Assembly: GCA_026225945.1 (NCBI GenBank)
Contig: JAMJFZ010000683.1
Coordinates: 1 to 64,000, forward strand
Length of the DNA: 64,000 nt
Origin: Cricetomys ansorgei
Lineage: Eukaryota > Chordata > Mammalia > Rodentia > Nesomyidae
Direction: 5' to 3'
The notes below the pieces were generated by a model, which did not search any database, was not told where the DNA came from, and saw only the letters and a program-made list of their open reading frames with translations. Numbering within the stretch: the first letter of the stretch is position 1; every line of letters begins with the position of its first letter. This document shows positions 1-11,900 of this stretch, one piece after another. The translations under genes and the position numbers were made by a program.

Positions 1-1180
1 TTGTAACATCACTGTCCAGTGTGTGCATGTAGGCTTTGCTTTTGAGCGTGCAGTTAGAAGACACGCTGGAAAACTGAAGGTGTTGATTCTAGAAAGTCTG
101 AATGCTGCATTCCATTTTCAGGTTTGGGTTATCAGTCACACAACCAGATTAGGAAAAGGTAGAAAAGAGGTGATGGGGATTATCATTCAGCAGTACTTGA
201 TTAGAGATCTTTCTGATGCGTGTGTGTATTTCAAGACATGCTTTCTCCATTGTAACTCTGGTTGTCCTGGAACTCATTCTGTAGACCAAGGTGACCTCAA
301 CTCACAGAGATCCACCTGCCTCTGCCTCCTGAATGCTTCAATCAAAGGCATGAGCAACCACTGCCTGGTTGATTAGAATCCTTTTAACTTTCTGCTGAAC
401 TTGCCACAATGTAGTGATTCAGGGATATTCAAGAACAAGGTATGAAAGGCATTTCTGAGCTGGAGAGACTTCTGGCTTGTGTTGAATAGGTGGACAGTTT
501 AGTTTCCATATATCATGTCAGGAAAGAGATTCAATTATTCTCCAACATTGTTTTATGTGTGGATGTCAGTTGGCTTGGGTTTTCCAGAAACCATAGGGAG
601 TGTGAGGGGCTGCAGAGCAAAAGAAGACTTCTGACTCTTTTCTTTCTAGAGATAGTTCTAGAACATGAGGCCTCTGTTTTGATTAAAATGTCAATAGTTG
701 CTGGAACACTAATATTTCTGTTTAGTGGTCAATTCAAGATACTTTGTGGAGTTGTGTAGTCCGTGTTTATTTAGTTTCTATACGAGTAGACTCATACCTA
801 GTTGGCTAACATTGGTCAGGATCACACTTTTCTAGCAGAGTTTCCTTAGGTCTTTTGTTTAAAACTTGATTACATTGTTTTGGTTCTTTACTCTTGAATT
901 TTTCTTTTTATTCAATCTTTTTCTCTGACACATTGTCCACGTTTGAGTTAAGCTCTGTGGTAAGTTCAGAAGTCACGTGTCTTTTGTACTTTTGTACTTA
1001 TGTGCTTTTTATTCATAATCCTACTGAGAATTCTGAATTTTTCCAGTTTGTATGTAGCTTTGGAATTAGCTTTCCTCATGTAGGTGTTGGGAATTTTCTT
1101 TATGTTGTATTGAATTCCTGTTGCAAATTAAACATGCCCAACATATTAGTATTGATGCATCATGTTCCCAGAGATTATTT
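1..1180 (+). other. Intron-1-type sequence of KRAB-ZNF locus 1, paralogous to 34512-35525
   Basis: This stretch is non-coding. It aligns by eye with 34512-35525, sharing blocks such as GTGCAGTTAGAA, ATTTCTGAGCT and TTGGTCAGGATCACACTTTT in the same order. In the second locus the homologous block starts about 2.3 kb downstream of a recognisable exon 1 that ends ATG|GTGAG (32218). By analogy, exon 1 and the promoter of locus 1 should lie about 2.3 kb left of the window. Open frames seen here have no domain signal and are judged spurious. Confidence 0.75.
206..368 (-). repeat. B1 SINE insertion with target-site duplication
   Basis: The sequence is an antisense B1: GTCCTGGAACTCATTCTGTA, then CCACCTGCCTCTGCCTCCTG. 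It is bracketed by TTGATTAGA at 197-205 and 369-377, a 9-bp target duplication. The paralogous block near 34700 lacks the insertion, so it entered locus 1 after the two loci diverged. Confidence 0.85.
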
Positions 1181-1289
1181 GTTTATTTGAAGTGTCAGAC
1201 TCTCTCCGTAAATAACTTGAGATACACTATAAGCAATTGATTTTCAGTGATAAGGTATTTTGCTAATCTGATATTTTCACTTTTTTGTT

Positions 1290-1440
1290 TTTGTTCTTCA
1301 AGACAGGGTTCCTCCGTTTATCCCTGGCTGTCCTTGAAACTACTGGGTTGACAAGGCTGCCCTCAATCTCCAAAAAACCTACCTCTCTCTACCTCTCAAG
1401 TGCTGTTATTAAAGATAAAAACCATCACACTCGCTACTCT
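1290..1440 (-). repeat. B1 SINE, diverged
   Basis: An antisense B1 is recognisable from AAGACAGGGTTCCTCCGTTT, GGCTGTCCTTGAAACT and a decayed ATTAAAGATAAAAACCATCAC end. Confidence 0.75.
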
Positions 1441-1695
1441 TATTTTTATGTTATTGACCAATGGGTCTGATATGTAGTTTTTTGTACATGTCAATGTCCA
1501 AATGGACAAACAGCCTATGGTGGTTTTCCAAGCTTCCCTCCCATCTTGACATTTGAACTTGGACAAGGGTATCATTTTTTTTTTCTCCCAGGATGGTGTA
1601 TATTCTTGACACTATACTGACTTAGCCTCCTAGATAATAGAATTAAAGTTGTATGACATTCTTCCTCCTTTTTGAGTATTTTTTTAATTTTTTGG

Positions 1696-1880
1696 AATAT
1701 GAGTTTTTGCCTGGAGGCATGGATGAGCATCAATGATTTGTGTCCTGAGGCTCACAGTAGATAGCCCCGAATCCGGTATTTGGTATTGTAGAGAGTTGTG
1801 AGCACCATGTAAGTCCTGGCAATTGAACCCACCTTCTCTGCAAGACCAGCAAGTGCTCTTAACTACTGAGCCATCCTATG
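1696..1880 (-). repeat. B2-type SINE
   Basis: The antisense B2 head is at the right, with the motif GTGCTCTTAACTACTGAGCC. This is the complement of the tRNA-derived A-box region of B2. The body to the left is diverged. Confidence 0.7.
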
Positions 1881-2099
1881 GTGTTTTTGTGTGATCAACA
1901 TTTGCATTCCTAATGTTTTCATTTGTCTCTAACCATTTCGATGTGCATTCCCTTTAGCAAGATCTTACTAACCGTACTGTTAAAACTATGACGTTTCAGG
2001 TTTTGAGGAGATTAATACATAACCAAAGTGAATGCATAAGTCTTTGTAGGAACTTCAGTGAGACCCTCTAGGTTTTATCTCTCTCTTTTCTTTGTTTTT

Positions 2100-2246
2100 G
2101 TTTGATTTGGGACAGTGTCTTACTGTGTGGCTCAGGCTTAATGAAACTCACTGCATTTCGCAGTCTGACCTCCTATGCAATGATTCATCTGTTTCTACCT
2201 CTAGATTGCAGGAATTCAAGGCATGAGCTAACACACCCAGCTTGCC
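2100..2246 (-). repeat. B1 SINE, old
   Basis: A weak antisense B1 match: GGACAGTGTCTTACTGTGTG near the start and GGCATGAGCTAACACACCCA at the end. Confidence 0.6.
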
Positions 2247-2574
2247 TATTACTTCTTTAAAGTTAGGAATTGTTTCTATAATTTCTCAGATGTGCACTTA
2301 GTACTTTAAAATGCTTCCTTTTCTCTTTCTACATATCTGTTATTAGATATTTCTCTTGCAGTGGTGTATCCTATTCAGTGGGTCGAGAGATGCAAGGGTT
2401 GAATCTCATTTTCATTTTCCTTCTAAAATCCTTGGTGATTACATTAGAAATCCTGTGTCCTAGAAAAAGAGTGTGAAGCACACAGAATTCTGTGAATATA
2501 TTGTAAGTGAAGTATACGTTTAAAATGCCCTGAGTCTCTCCCTGTCTTTTGTGCACATGCATGGAATGTGTTAG

Positions 2575-2739
<165 letters not shown>

Positions 2740-2905
2740 TAAAAAAGTGTTTCTTGTTTATTCATGCTCTACTGTGACTTTGATTGGGATATAGGAAGGA
2801 TGTTTTAAATAAAGCAGACATAGCTCTAAGGCTCACCAGGGATTGTGACTTAATTTTGCAAAATATCCCAGGATATATCATATATTTTCTCATACAATAT
2901 TGCAG

Positions 2906-2966
2906 GCTATCAGTTGGAAGATTGGAATAGTGAAGAACATTGCCAAAGTTCTCGAGGACCGGACAG
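2906..2966 (+). CDS. 61-nt second KRAB-family exon of locus 1
   Basis: This exon is bounded by acceptor TTGCAG (ending 2905) and donor GTAAAT (2967). At 61 nt it matches the standard short exon that follows KRAB-A in many rodent KRAB-ZNF genes. In phase with the KRAB exon it reads YQLEDWNSEEHCQSSRGPD, resembling the family pattern of an acidic Trp/Glu-rich peptide followed by Gln-Ser-Ser. It leaves two bases, completed by G4868 of the finger exon. No stop is present. Confidence 0.9.
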
Positions 2967-4867
2967 GTAAATTTTATGTGAAAGTTGATACAAATGTACA
3001 TCTGAATAAATTTTACTGTGCCCTAGAAGTTTTAACAAAAAGCAACAGAGTAAAGAAACAGCGTTATTTATATTAATGTTTAGTAAATTTTCACAAGAAC
3101 ATGTGTCTCAATGACAGGTAGCTGATTCTTATTTGCCAAGCATTCCTCTAAGAAACAAGAAAAGTGAAACAAAGTCTTAACAGATAACACATTTTAATAA
3201 TGGCCCTGTAAAAGCAGTGTTGTGGAACTGTCATCTCATTTTTAATACCATTTTGGTATTGAAAAAAGTATCTAATTGATTAAATGATCAGCATATGTCC
3301 AAAACCTTCTACTTAGCGAATAGTTCACAGTAAAGCTAGTGTTAATCATATTCTTGCATTGACTTAGAGAAGCTTACTGTGAAGTACAGGAGTCCATTTT
3401 GTGTAGGACAGGGCCTGAAGTGGGTCGTTGCAAGGTCAGTGAAAGAACAAAAGATCAGGACACCAAGATTTCCTTTTTTGTGGCAATGCTCTTGCACAAA
3501 GACACTGTTCTGTGCACTGTTGATACTTCTGTGAGCAAAACCCCCTTATTTATATCGTTTGTTTTAAGATTAGACAACACAATTAGCACCATCAGTGAGA
3601 ACAAATTGCAGAAGAAAGTGGTCACTGGTGAATAATTCTTAAGAACAGTGCAATGAACTCGTTATGGACTTGAGGGGATATAAGCAAGGGTAAGGTTAAC
3701 CATACAACTGAGACAAACTTCCCCCTCATTTCACAGACCGGGTGTGTCCTGTGTGAGCAGAGGTGTTGCAGCTCCACAGCAGCAGACAGTGATCTCGTGT
3801 CTACGCACCTACATCCTTTCTGACATGGAGCACCTATGTTCTCAGCCTCAGCTTCTGCCTTATATCACATGGCTCTTTCTGAAGTCTCTCTTTGTATTCC
3901 TGCCTGTGTGGTTTCTAACTTTCAGGTGCCTTTAATGCCTTCTCCATTGGCCTTTCTTGCTGCAGCAAAATGGAAAGCTTTTTGAGGGCTTTCTGCAATG
4001 CAAAACTGTCCTCTTCTGGCAAATCTGTCCAGGAATTATTCAATATCTAACAGCCATGTTGTTTTATTATTATACCAAATCATAATCTCTATTGTGTCCC
4101 TTTTTAAAGCATAACCATGTTTAGTAAAATCCTTCTCTGATGTTTTCTGTTTCTCTTTCCTATTTTTCTGCTCCAAAATTCAAAGGGAGGCCATTGTCAC
4201 AGGAAGCACTTCCCCTTAGATTTGGGTCTCTCCTGGTCCCACGACTTCCCTGAAATCTTGCCTGTTCTAGCAAGTCACTGAAACTCTTATTATAATTACC
4301 ATGAGTGGACTCTTTTCCCAGGTAATGCTGGGAATCCGGGAATGAATTCCCAGAAGTGGTTGTCGGAAAAAGACAGCACTGTGGTTTGAGCCACTGTTCA
4401 AAGCAGCATTAATTTTTATCCTATTAACCCCAGCATCACCCTGAACCACTTTTCCAGATAGAAAATCCATAATTAGACAGGCCAAGAAAATCATGGTCAA
4501 CTGTACTGCTGATTTACCCCAGATGGAATACCTTGGCCTCGATATGCTGGGACATTGTTAAGCAACAGTCTCTTGGACACTGATGGCTCTGCTAGAGAAG
4601 GGCAGTTCATAAGAGGCAAGGAAGTTATTGTGAAGAAACCTTAATCCCATACCTCATCTCTATGAGGAACGAAAGTTTACACTGTTTGAATGCAATCTGA
4701 AAACCTTTCACATGGTATTCCTCCTTTCATAGGAAGCCAGTATGGATGCAAGCCATGTGAGTCTAAGGACTAGGAAGGAAGCAATTTATCCCTCTCCCTC
4801 CTATAACAGAAGAAAAGTAGTATTGTGGGGATACTTGTTGAATGTGATACAAATTTACCATTACTAG
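2967..4867 (+). other. Last intron of KRAB-ZNF locus 1
   Basis: This interval lies between donor 2967 and acceptor TACTAG (ending 4867). No SINE was recognised with confidence. Several short open frames (for example 3399-3635 and 3744-3935) have no recognisable motif. Nothing else is supported here. Confidence 0.7.
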
Positions 4868-5174
4868 GTTTCCAACATCATTGGGCATATATCTGAAACT
4901 TTCTGTGGAGACAAGCCCAGTGAGCACAAGGGATGTGGAAATTGTCTTGGTTCAATTTGCAAATGTAGGAAGTTTTCATGAATGCAGTCAGTGTGGTGAG
5001 GCACTGAGATATTTCAGTTTTTTTCAAAGGTATAGGAAAAAATCTCATGAAAATGGATCCTATAAATGTGAATCATATATTAAGTGTTCTAAAATCACAG
5101 ATATCTTTTCACACGCCAAAAATCCCATAGTGAAGAGAAAACATATGAATGTAAACATGGTGATCAAACCTTGA
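4868..5174 (+). CDS. 5' part of the finger exon of locus 1, ending at an early stop
   Basis: When spliced in phase from the 61-nt exon, this stretch is open to TGA at 5172-5174. It carries the degenerate first-finger region typical of this family: SFHECSQCGEALRYFSFFQR at about 4971-5030, then SYKCESYIKCSK. With an upstream ATG the spliced product would be about 165 residues: KRAB box, linker and one degenerate finger. From about 5120 the ancestral finger frame continues in another frame (HSEEKTYECKHGDQTLK), showing a 1-nt-type frame change near 5095-5125. Whether this short KRAB-only protein is made is unknown. Confidence 0.7.
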
Positions 5175-5191
5175 AATCTGATTCTTCTTAA

Positions 5192-6655
5192 AAACTAGGC
5201 CAAAGTATAAAACTAAATCATACAGATAAAGACACTGATCATTGTTACCAGTGTGCTAAAGCATTTACAAATGTCAGTTTTCTTTGCAGGCCTGAAGCAA
5301 GTTATGCTGGAGAGAAACACTATGAATATAAGCAATGTGGGAATGCCTTTGCAAACCACAGACACCTTTGCATACACGAAAGAATTAATTCTGGAGAGAA
5401 ACCCTATGAATGTAATCAGTGTGCTAAAGCCTTTTCACTTCACAGTCATCTCCATGTACATAAAAGAACACATACTGGAGAGAAACCCTATGAATGTAAT
5501 CAGTGTGGGAAAGCCTTTTCACATCACAATCTTCTCCAAGTACATAAAAGAACACATACTGGAGAGAAACCCTATGATTGTAATCAATGTGAGAAAGCCG
5601 TTTCAGTTCGCAGTAATCTTCAAATTCATGAAAGAACTCATACTCGAGAGAAACCCTATGAATGTAATCAATGTGGGAAAGCCTTTGCAAATAGAGATAA
5701 ACTTCGATGTCATGTTAGGACTCATACTGGAGAGAAACCCTATGAGTGTAATCAATGTGGTAAAGCCTTTGCACATCACAGTTCTCTTCAATGTCATGAA
5801 AGAACACATACTGGAGAGAAACCCTATGAATGTAATCAGTGTGGGAAAGCCTTTGCACGAAACAGTACTCTTCGATGTCATGAAAAGACTCATACTGGAG
5901 AGAAAAACTTTGAATGTAATCAGTGTGGGAAAGCCTTTGCACGTCACAATTCTCTTCAGTGTCATGAAAGAACACATAGTGGAGAGAAACCCTATGATTG
6001 TAATCAGTGTGGGAAAGCCTTTGCACGTCACAGTCATCTTCACCGTCATGAAAGAACACATAGTGGAGAGAAACCCTATGATTGTAATCAGTGTGGGAAA
6101 GCCTTTTCAAGTAACAGTAGTCTCCAAGTACATAAAAAAACACATACGGGAGAGAAACCCTATGAATGTAATCAATGTGAGAAAGCCGTTTCAGTTCGCA
6201 GTAATCTTCAAATTCATGAAAGAACTCATACTCGAGAGAAACCCTATGAATGTAATCAATGTGGGAAAGCCTTTGCAAATAGAGATAAACTTCGATGTCA
6301 TGTTAGGACTCATACTGGAGAGAAACCCTATGAGTGTAATCAATGTGGTAAAGCCTTTGCACATCACAGTTCTCTTCAATGTCATAAAAGAACTCATACT
6401 GGAGAGAAACCCTATGAATGTAATCAATGTGGGAAAGCCTTTGCACGTCACAGTCATCTTCAGCGTCATGAAAGAATACATAGTGAAGAGAAACCCTATG
6501 GTTGTAATCAGTGTGGGAAAGCCTTTTCAAGTAACAGTAGTCTCCAAGTACATAAAAAAGCACATACTGGAGAGAAGCTGCATGAATGTGATCAATGCGG
6601 GAAAGCCTTTTCACATTATAGGAGTTTCCGAGTACATAAAAGAACACATTCCTGA
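5192..6655 (+). pseudogene. C2H2 zinc-finger array of locus 1, disconnected from its KRAB box
   Basis: One frame is open from 5192, just after TAA 5189-5191, to TGA 6653-6655. It contains one degenerate unit (5237), one without the first Cys (5321, [10 protein letters not shown]), and 15 regular 84-nt fingers from 5405 to 6581 of type [11 protein letters not shown]5-L-x2-H-x3-H with TGEKP-like linkers. C2H2 arrays of this kind bind DNA, about three bases per finger. The frame lacks an ATG and is cut off from the KRAB exons by a frame change near 5100 and the stop at 5189. The locus is therefore best called a pseudogene, unless an unseen splice restores the frame. The longer open frame at 5253-6671 is a shadow of the 84-nt period. 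Confidence 0.85.
5573..6580 (+). repeat. Seven-finger block duplication inside the locus 1 array
   Basis: Fingers starting at 5573, 5657 and 5741 recur at 6161, 6245 and 6329, an offset of 588 nt or seven fingers. The DNA is nearly identical, including unusual helices such as SVRSNLQIH and ANRDKLRCH. Fingers at 6413 and 6497 match those at 5993 and 6077, so two units were lost from the second copy. This fits duplication and contraction by unequal exchange. Confidence 0.85.
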
Positions 6656-7010
<355 letters not shown>

Positions 7011-7830
7011 TTTAGTGTGATCAAGTCTTCGTTGCATCATAGTAGTCTTTGAAATTATGAAGGAATTCATATATAAGAGTAAAGTCTTTAATGTGCAATT
7101 TAAAGTCTTTTTTGTGCAATCAGTGTTTTTAAAGCCTTTGTATATCAAAGTAGTTCCTGAAGACATGAACAATTGCATACTACAGGGAACGAATGATGAC
7201 TATAAAAGATATTGTAAAATCTTTAGCCAACACACTTATGCTCAGGTACAAAAAAATTAATTTATTCTGAGGAGGAAAATATCTGACTAGTGTCAACACA
7301 CTGTTTAAGGCCTATGACACCCCTCTCTATTTTTTTTGCACCTAAACACTCTTGAACAAAAGCTGTATGACAAAGTACCCATTTTAGATATCACATATCT
7401 CTTCAGTTACGTGAAATCAGACATCCAGCTGTAAGACTTTATGGACCATGGAGTTTTTGTTGCTGTGATACAAACACCATGTCAAAAGCAATTCATAAAG
7501 GATTTTAATTTTGTTTCTGTTTCCAGAGGGCTATACACCATGAGTGAACCATGGTAACAAGTATCAGACATGACCGCTAAAGATAAAAGCTAAGACCTCA
7601 TATCCTTCACCTAAAGCATGAAGCACAGAGTGGCAAATGGATGTGGTGCGAGGATTACAACTCTGAAACCCGTGCAAGTGACATATTTTCTCTGTCAGGG
7701 TGTCATTTTCTCAATCTTCCCAAAAGATAACACCAACTGAGAATTATTGATTCTTTGACCTCAAGTTTATATGCTTGCTTTCTTTTACATGAACCAATTC
7801 ATGATGAATAAAAACTGTAGGTAAGCCTTT
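7011..7830 (+). other. 3' flank of locus 1 with a poly(A) signal
   Basis: This AT-rich non-coding sequence follows the last finger trace. AATAAA at 7807-7812 is a candidate polyadenylation signal for the locus. No other feature is supported. Confidence 0.5.
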
Positions 7831-7884
7831 AGATGCTACAACATCTGGATTCCAGAAGTGAAAAGCTTGCAGAAGGAAGTCATG

Positions 7885-8010
7885 TCAGTGAGGCGGTTTA
7901 ATCCCAGTTCTGGATTAAATCCCAACTTGTGAGGCAGAGGCAGGTCTTTAGAGTGAGATCCAGCACAGCCACCACAATAGAGAAACCCTGTCTAAAAAAA
8001 CTGCAAGAAA
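7885..8010 (+). repeat. B1 SINE
   Basis: A sense B1 is shown by GTGAGGCAGAGGCAGGTCTT, then AGAGAAACCCTGTCTAAAAA with an A-rich tail. Confidence 0.75.
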
Positions 8011-8234
8011 AAAAAAGAAATCATGAGAGAATGTTATGTTTGTTTAAGTATTTGTTGTGTTTTTAATTATTTGATATCAATAAGTCATATGAGAACATAG
8101 GAAAACAATTTACCAGTTGAAATTACTACACCATAGAGTTCCAAGAAGTGTTACTATTCGCCAATACAGTAATTGTTCCTGTTTAAATCTTTGCACTATC
8201 CTTTCATTCTATGATTCAAAATAGGTCATTTTAA

Positions 8235-8395
8235 AACATGTCAGCTGGCTATAGGGGTGCATGTCTGTAATCCTAGTACTTATAAGACAGTAACAGTTGA
8301 ATCTCTCTGAGTGTGAGGCCTGCCTTATTTGCAGACTATGTTCCTGGGTAGCCATGGATGTATAGAGATTCTCTCAAATTCTCCGCCCTCCAAGA
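8235..8395 (+). repeat. B1-like SINE, old
   Basis: A diverged sense B1: GCTGGCTATAGGGGTGCATG, TGTAATCCTAGTACTTATAA and GGGTAGCCATGGATGTATAG. Confidence 0.6.
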
Positions 8396-8421
8396 AGTAG
8401 TATATCTCAATTTATGGAACT

Positions 8422-8465
8422 CATTGCTGCTCAGCCTTTTGGCTAAGATCTAGGATTGTATCAAT
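8422..8465 (+). pseudogene. U2 snRNA 5'-end fragment
   Basis: CAGCCTTTTGGCTAAGATCT matches the well-known 5' end of U2 snRNA (CGGCCTTTTGGCTAAGATCA) with two changes, and ATTGCTGCT matches the preceding ATCGCTTCT. The branch-site recognition region and everything downstream are absent. This is a truncated retro-copy, not a functional gene. Confidence 0.7.
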
Positions 8466-8799
8466 TTATGAAAATTTTTCTAAATCAATTGCGTGGGACT
8501 CATTTCTACTTAACTCATTTCTACTCAACTAAATAAAGGTCACTGTGTGACCAAGGAGAACAAGAAGTGGGAGTCCATTCACAGAGGGATATAAAGTCAT
8601 CGAATCCTTTATTGTCCATGTAGTAGGGGGCATTCATCACCTTCAAATGGTCAAGAGCAGAAGGAGGACATGGGGTATCTTCATCTTCTACATTATAATG
8701 ACACTTGGGAGCCTGAGAGTTTAACCTGTTAGGACCCCATTAATAGATTAGTTACGTTAGATCATTGACTCTGTTTCAAATTAATCACACTGAATAAAT

Positions 8800-9500
8800 G
8801 ATTTTAATTTTCTCAATTTGTTATTTATTCATCTCTGGTACAATACATTGTCTGCAACTGCTCCCTTCCCTCTACCCCAATCTCCCCTCTTTACAACCCT
8901 CTCTCCCAGTTTTCTGTCTTGGCCCCCTCTTCTCCACAGAAAAGAGCAGTCTTCTCAGGGCTACTGCTGAACCAGGGCATAACAAGATGAAGCAACACTG
9001 GGCACTACTCCTATATCAAGGGTGACTGGATATTCCAGCAGGAAAAAGGGTGTCTCAAGGACAGGTAAAAGAGTCAAGAGACTTCCCCCACTGTAGCTCC
9101 TGTCACACAAGAATACCAAGCCAGGAATCCATAAGACATATTTAGGAGGTCCTGCGGGTTCTGTGCAAATTCAGTCTCTATGAGCCTCTAAGAGTGCTGG
9201 TAAGTTGACTTTGTAGGGCTTCTCATGTCCTCAATACCTCTGGTCCCTACAATCCACCTCCCCCTCTCCCATGGAGTTTGCTGTGCTCTCCATGATGTTT
9301 GGTCCTGGCTTTCTACATTTGTTCCCAAGAGCTGATGGAGGAAGCCTATCTATTGCAGAATGGGCTAGGAACTGATCTATGAGCAGAGCAGCCCATCATT
9401 AGAAATCATCTCCATGCTATCCAAAGTAGAGGAACACTTGGAATTTTTATGTTAAACAAGCTTTCTGGTTTAACTGACTAGTCACTAGAGGTTCATGTTC
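8800..9500 (-). mobile_element. LINE-1 3'-region fragment (left part)
   Basis: Pyrimidine-rich antisense sequence (CCCCTCTCCCATGGAGTTTG, CTATTGCAGAATGGGCTAGG) resembles the 3' part of a rodent L1 read backwards. It appears to continue at 9950-11900 after an LTR-like interruption. The assignment rests on overall character and adjacency. Confidence 0.5.
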
Positions 9501-9509
9501 CCACTCCAG

Positions 9510-9930
9510 CTGCGGTATTGTTGTTTACAAGTTGGAATTGGAATGCGTGATGCAGGTAGTTGTAATTTGGTTGGGTGTAGCTGTTCTGGCACCGGTAGCT
9601 TTTTTGGGGGATTGTATGTTGTGTGGGTTTATGAGAAATTTTGGCTTAGGGCATAAAAGTTCTGAAGCCCTGAGAGTCAAGGTGGGTGTTGGTTGGTGAT
9701 TCATTGGTTGGGTTGCTCTCTTTAGTTAGTGAGAAAATTACTAAGACAACAAAGTTTGGAGAGATTTGAGCTTAGGACAGCCTAAAATGACGTGAAGATG
9801 TCTACCTTTCTGTATGAAGGCCGCTTATAAAGCAGTAAAGATTTCTATCTTTCCTTTCACCTTCCCTAAATTGGGGGTAATAGAATGTAGTGTACAAATA
9901 TAATTCAGTTTAGTTCCTGGCATGTGTTTC
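9510..9930 (+). mobile_element. LTR-like element, paralogous to 57195-57690
   Basis: This shares ordered blocks with 57195-57690: GTAATTTGGTTGGGTG, GTTCTGGCACC, GGGTTTATGAGAA, GCATAAAAGTTCTGAAGCCC, CTTAGGACAGCCT and a terminal run about ATCTTTCCTTTC. A TATA-like ATAAAA followed about 20 nt later by GAGAGTC looks like an LTR promoter. It sits within L1 sequence, so it is probably the later insertion. The family is not named. Confidence 0.6.
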
Positions 9931-9949
9931 AGTATCAGGCTTGGGCTTT

Positions 9950-11900
9950 CTTTTTGACATGGGGTTCTGCCCTTCTATTGTCCCGGTGGATCCTTCAAGA
10001 AGGACAGGCCATCGGTTGAAGGTTCAGAAAGTGTCCCAGTTCCAACAGGGGAACCCTGGCCAGGCCACAGGAGATGGCCTGCTCAGGCTCCCTATCCCAC
10101 CAAAGTAGAGGTCCTTCCTTGAGTCTACCTCTCAGATTCCAGTGAATTTCTTCTACACTGACTCCTCATCAACCTCCAAATATCCTCCAATTCTGGTTGT
10201 CTTTCCATATATTCTTTGCCTCCATAAATCCCCCCACCTAGTTCCTCCACTACCATTTGTATCCTCTCCCAGCCTACCTGCACCATCTCTTCTATTTCTC
10301 ATGGAGATCTTTTTACCATGCTGATCGCTGTGTCCACTGGGGGCATCCCTGTTGCATAGTCTCTCTGGGTCTGTGGCTTGTAGCACCTATGTCCTTAGCT
10401 TAATAATTATTATCGACATATAAGTGAGTACCTATCATCTTTGTCTTCCTGGGTCTGAGTTATGTCACTCAGCTGAATTTCTTTTAGTTCCATTCATTTG
10501 ACTGAAAAACTCAATAGATCAGGTTCAATGGCTGAGTAATACTCCATTGTGTACATATACCAAAATTTCTTTATCCATTCTTCAGTTAAGGGGCATCTTG
10601 GGTGCCTCCAGTTCCTGGCTATTATGAATAAAGTTGCTGTGAACACAGTTCAGCAAGTGTCCTTCTGGTGGAATTGAGGGGAGGGTCCATTTTGAATATT
10701 CCCAGAAGTGGTATAACTGGGTGTTGAGGTGTGTCAATTTCCAATTTTCTGAGGGATCAACATAGTGGCTGTACAAGGTTGCACTACCACCATTAAAGAA
10801 GGAGTGTTCCTTTTGTTCTCCATCCTCACCAGTATGAGCTGTCATTTGTGTTATTATTCTTAGTCGTCCTGATATGTGTAAGACATAATCTGAGAATAGT
10901 TTTGATTTGCATTTCCCAGATGGCTACGGATGTCGTACATTTCATTAAGTATCTCTTGGCAATTTGATAGTTCTCTTTGAGATTTCTTTAACAGATTTCT
11001 TGGTACTCCATTTTTACTCAGATTATTAGTTTCCTGGATGTCCCGTTTCTTGAGTTCGTTATATATTTTGGATATTAGCTCTCTATGGAATGAAAGTGGA
11101 GTTGGTGAAAATCTTTTCCCATTCTATAGGCTGCCATTCTGTCTTACTGACAATGTCCTTTGCATTGCAGCAGCTTTTCAGTTTCATGAGGTCCTGTCTA
11201 ATAATCATTGGTCTTAGTGCCTGACCTATCCGTGTTCTATTCAGGAAGTGGTTTCCTGTGCCAATGCTTTCAAGGCTCTTTCTCACCTTCTCTTTCAGGT
11301 TCAGTGTATCTGGTTTTATATTGAGGTCCGTGACCCACTTAGACTTGTATTTCGTGAGGGTTGATAAATATGGTTTTATTTGTAGATATCCAATTAAAGC
11401 AGCACCATTTGTTAAAGATTCTTTCTTTTTCCATTGTATATTTCTGGCTTCTTTATCCAAGATCAGCTATCTAGAAGGATTTGGATTTCTGTCTGGATCT
11501 TTGACTCGGTTCCCTTGATCAATTTGTTTGTTTTTGTGCCAATACCTTCCAGTTTTTCTTACTATACCCCTGTAGTACAGCTTGAGTCTGAGTATGTTGA
11601 TACCTCTGAAGTTCTTTTATTTTTCAGGATAATTTTAGCTCAACTGTGATTTTTGTTTTCCAAATGAAGTTGAGTATTGTACTTTTTGGGTCTGTAAAGA
11701 ATCAAATTGGTATTTTGGTAGGGAGTGCATTGAAACTGTAGATTGTGTGTTAGGTAGATAGCCATTTTTACTACATTAGTCCTACCAATCAAGGTGCAAG
11801 GGAAATCTCTCCATCTTCTGAAATCTTCAATTCTTTCTCCAAAGACTTAATGATTTTTTCATACAAGTCTTAAGATTTCTTGATTCACTTATATACTGTC
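9950..11900 (-). mobile_element. LINE-1 fragment: ORF2 C-terminus and 3' region
   Basis: Read on the minus strand, the interval 11083-11460 encodes an L1 ORF2 C-terminal segment with family landmarks: IGTGNHFLNRTRIGQ, NAKDIVSKTEWQPIEWEKIF and FTNSTF. Further left are the post-RT landmarks, such as the complement of TGGAGTATTACTCAGCCATT. The copy is 5'-truncated, lacking endonuclease and RT, and carries stops. It is a dead copy of a non-LTR retrotransposon. Confidence 0.85.

Noticed and set aside
8570..8720. Possible antisense retro-copy encoding a peptide with NAPYYMDNKGFDDF-like text
   Set aside because: Too short to identify, with no flanking poly(A) or target duplication seen.
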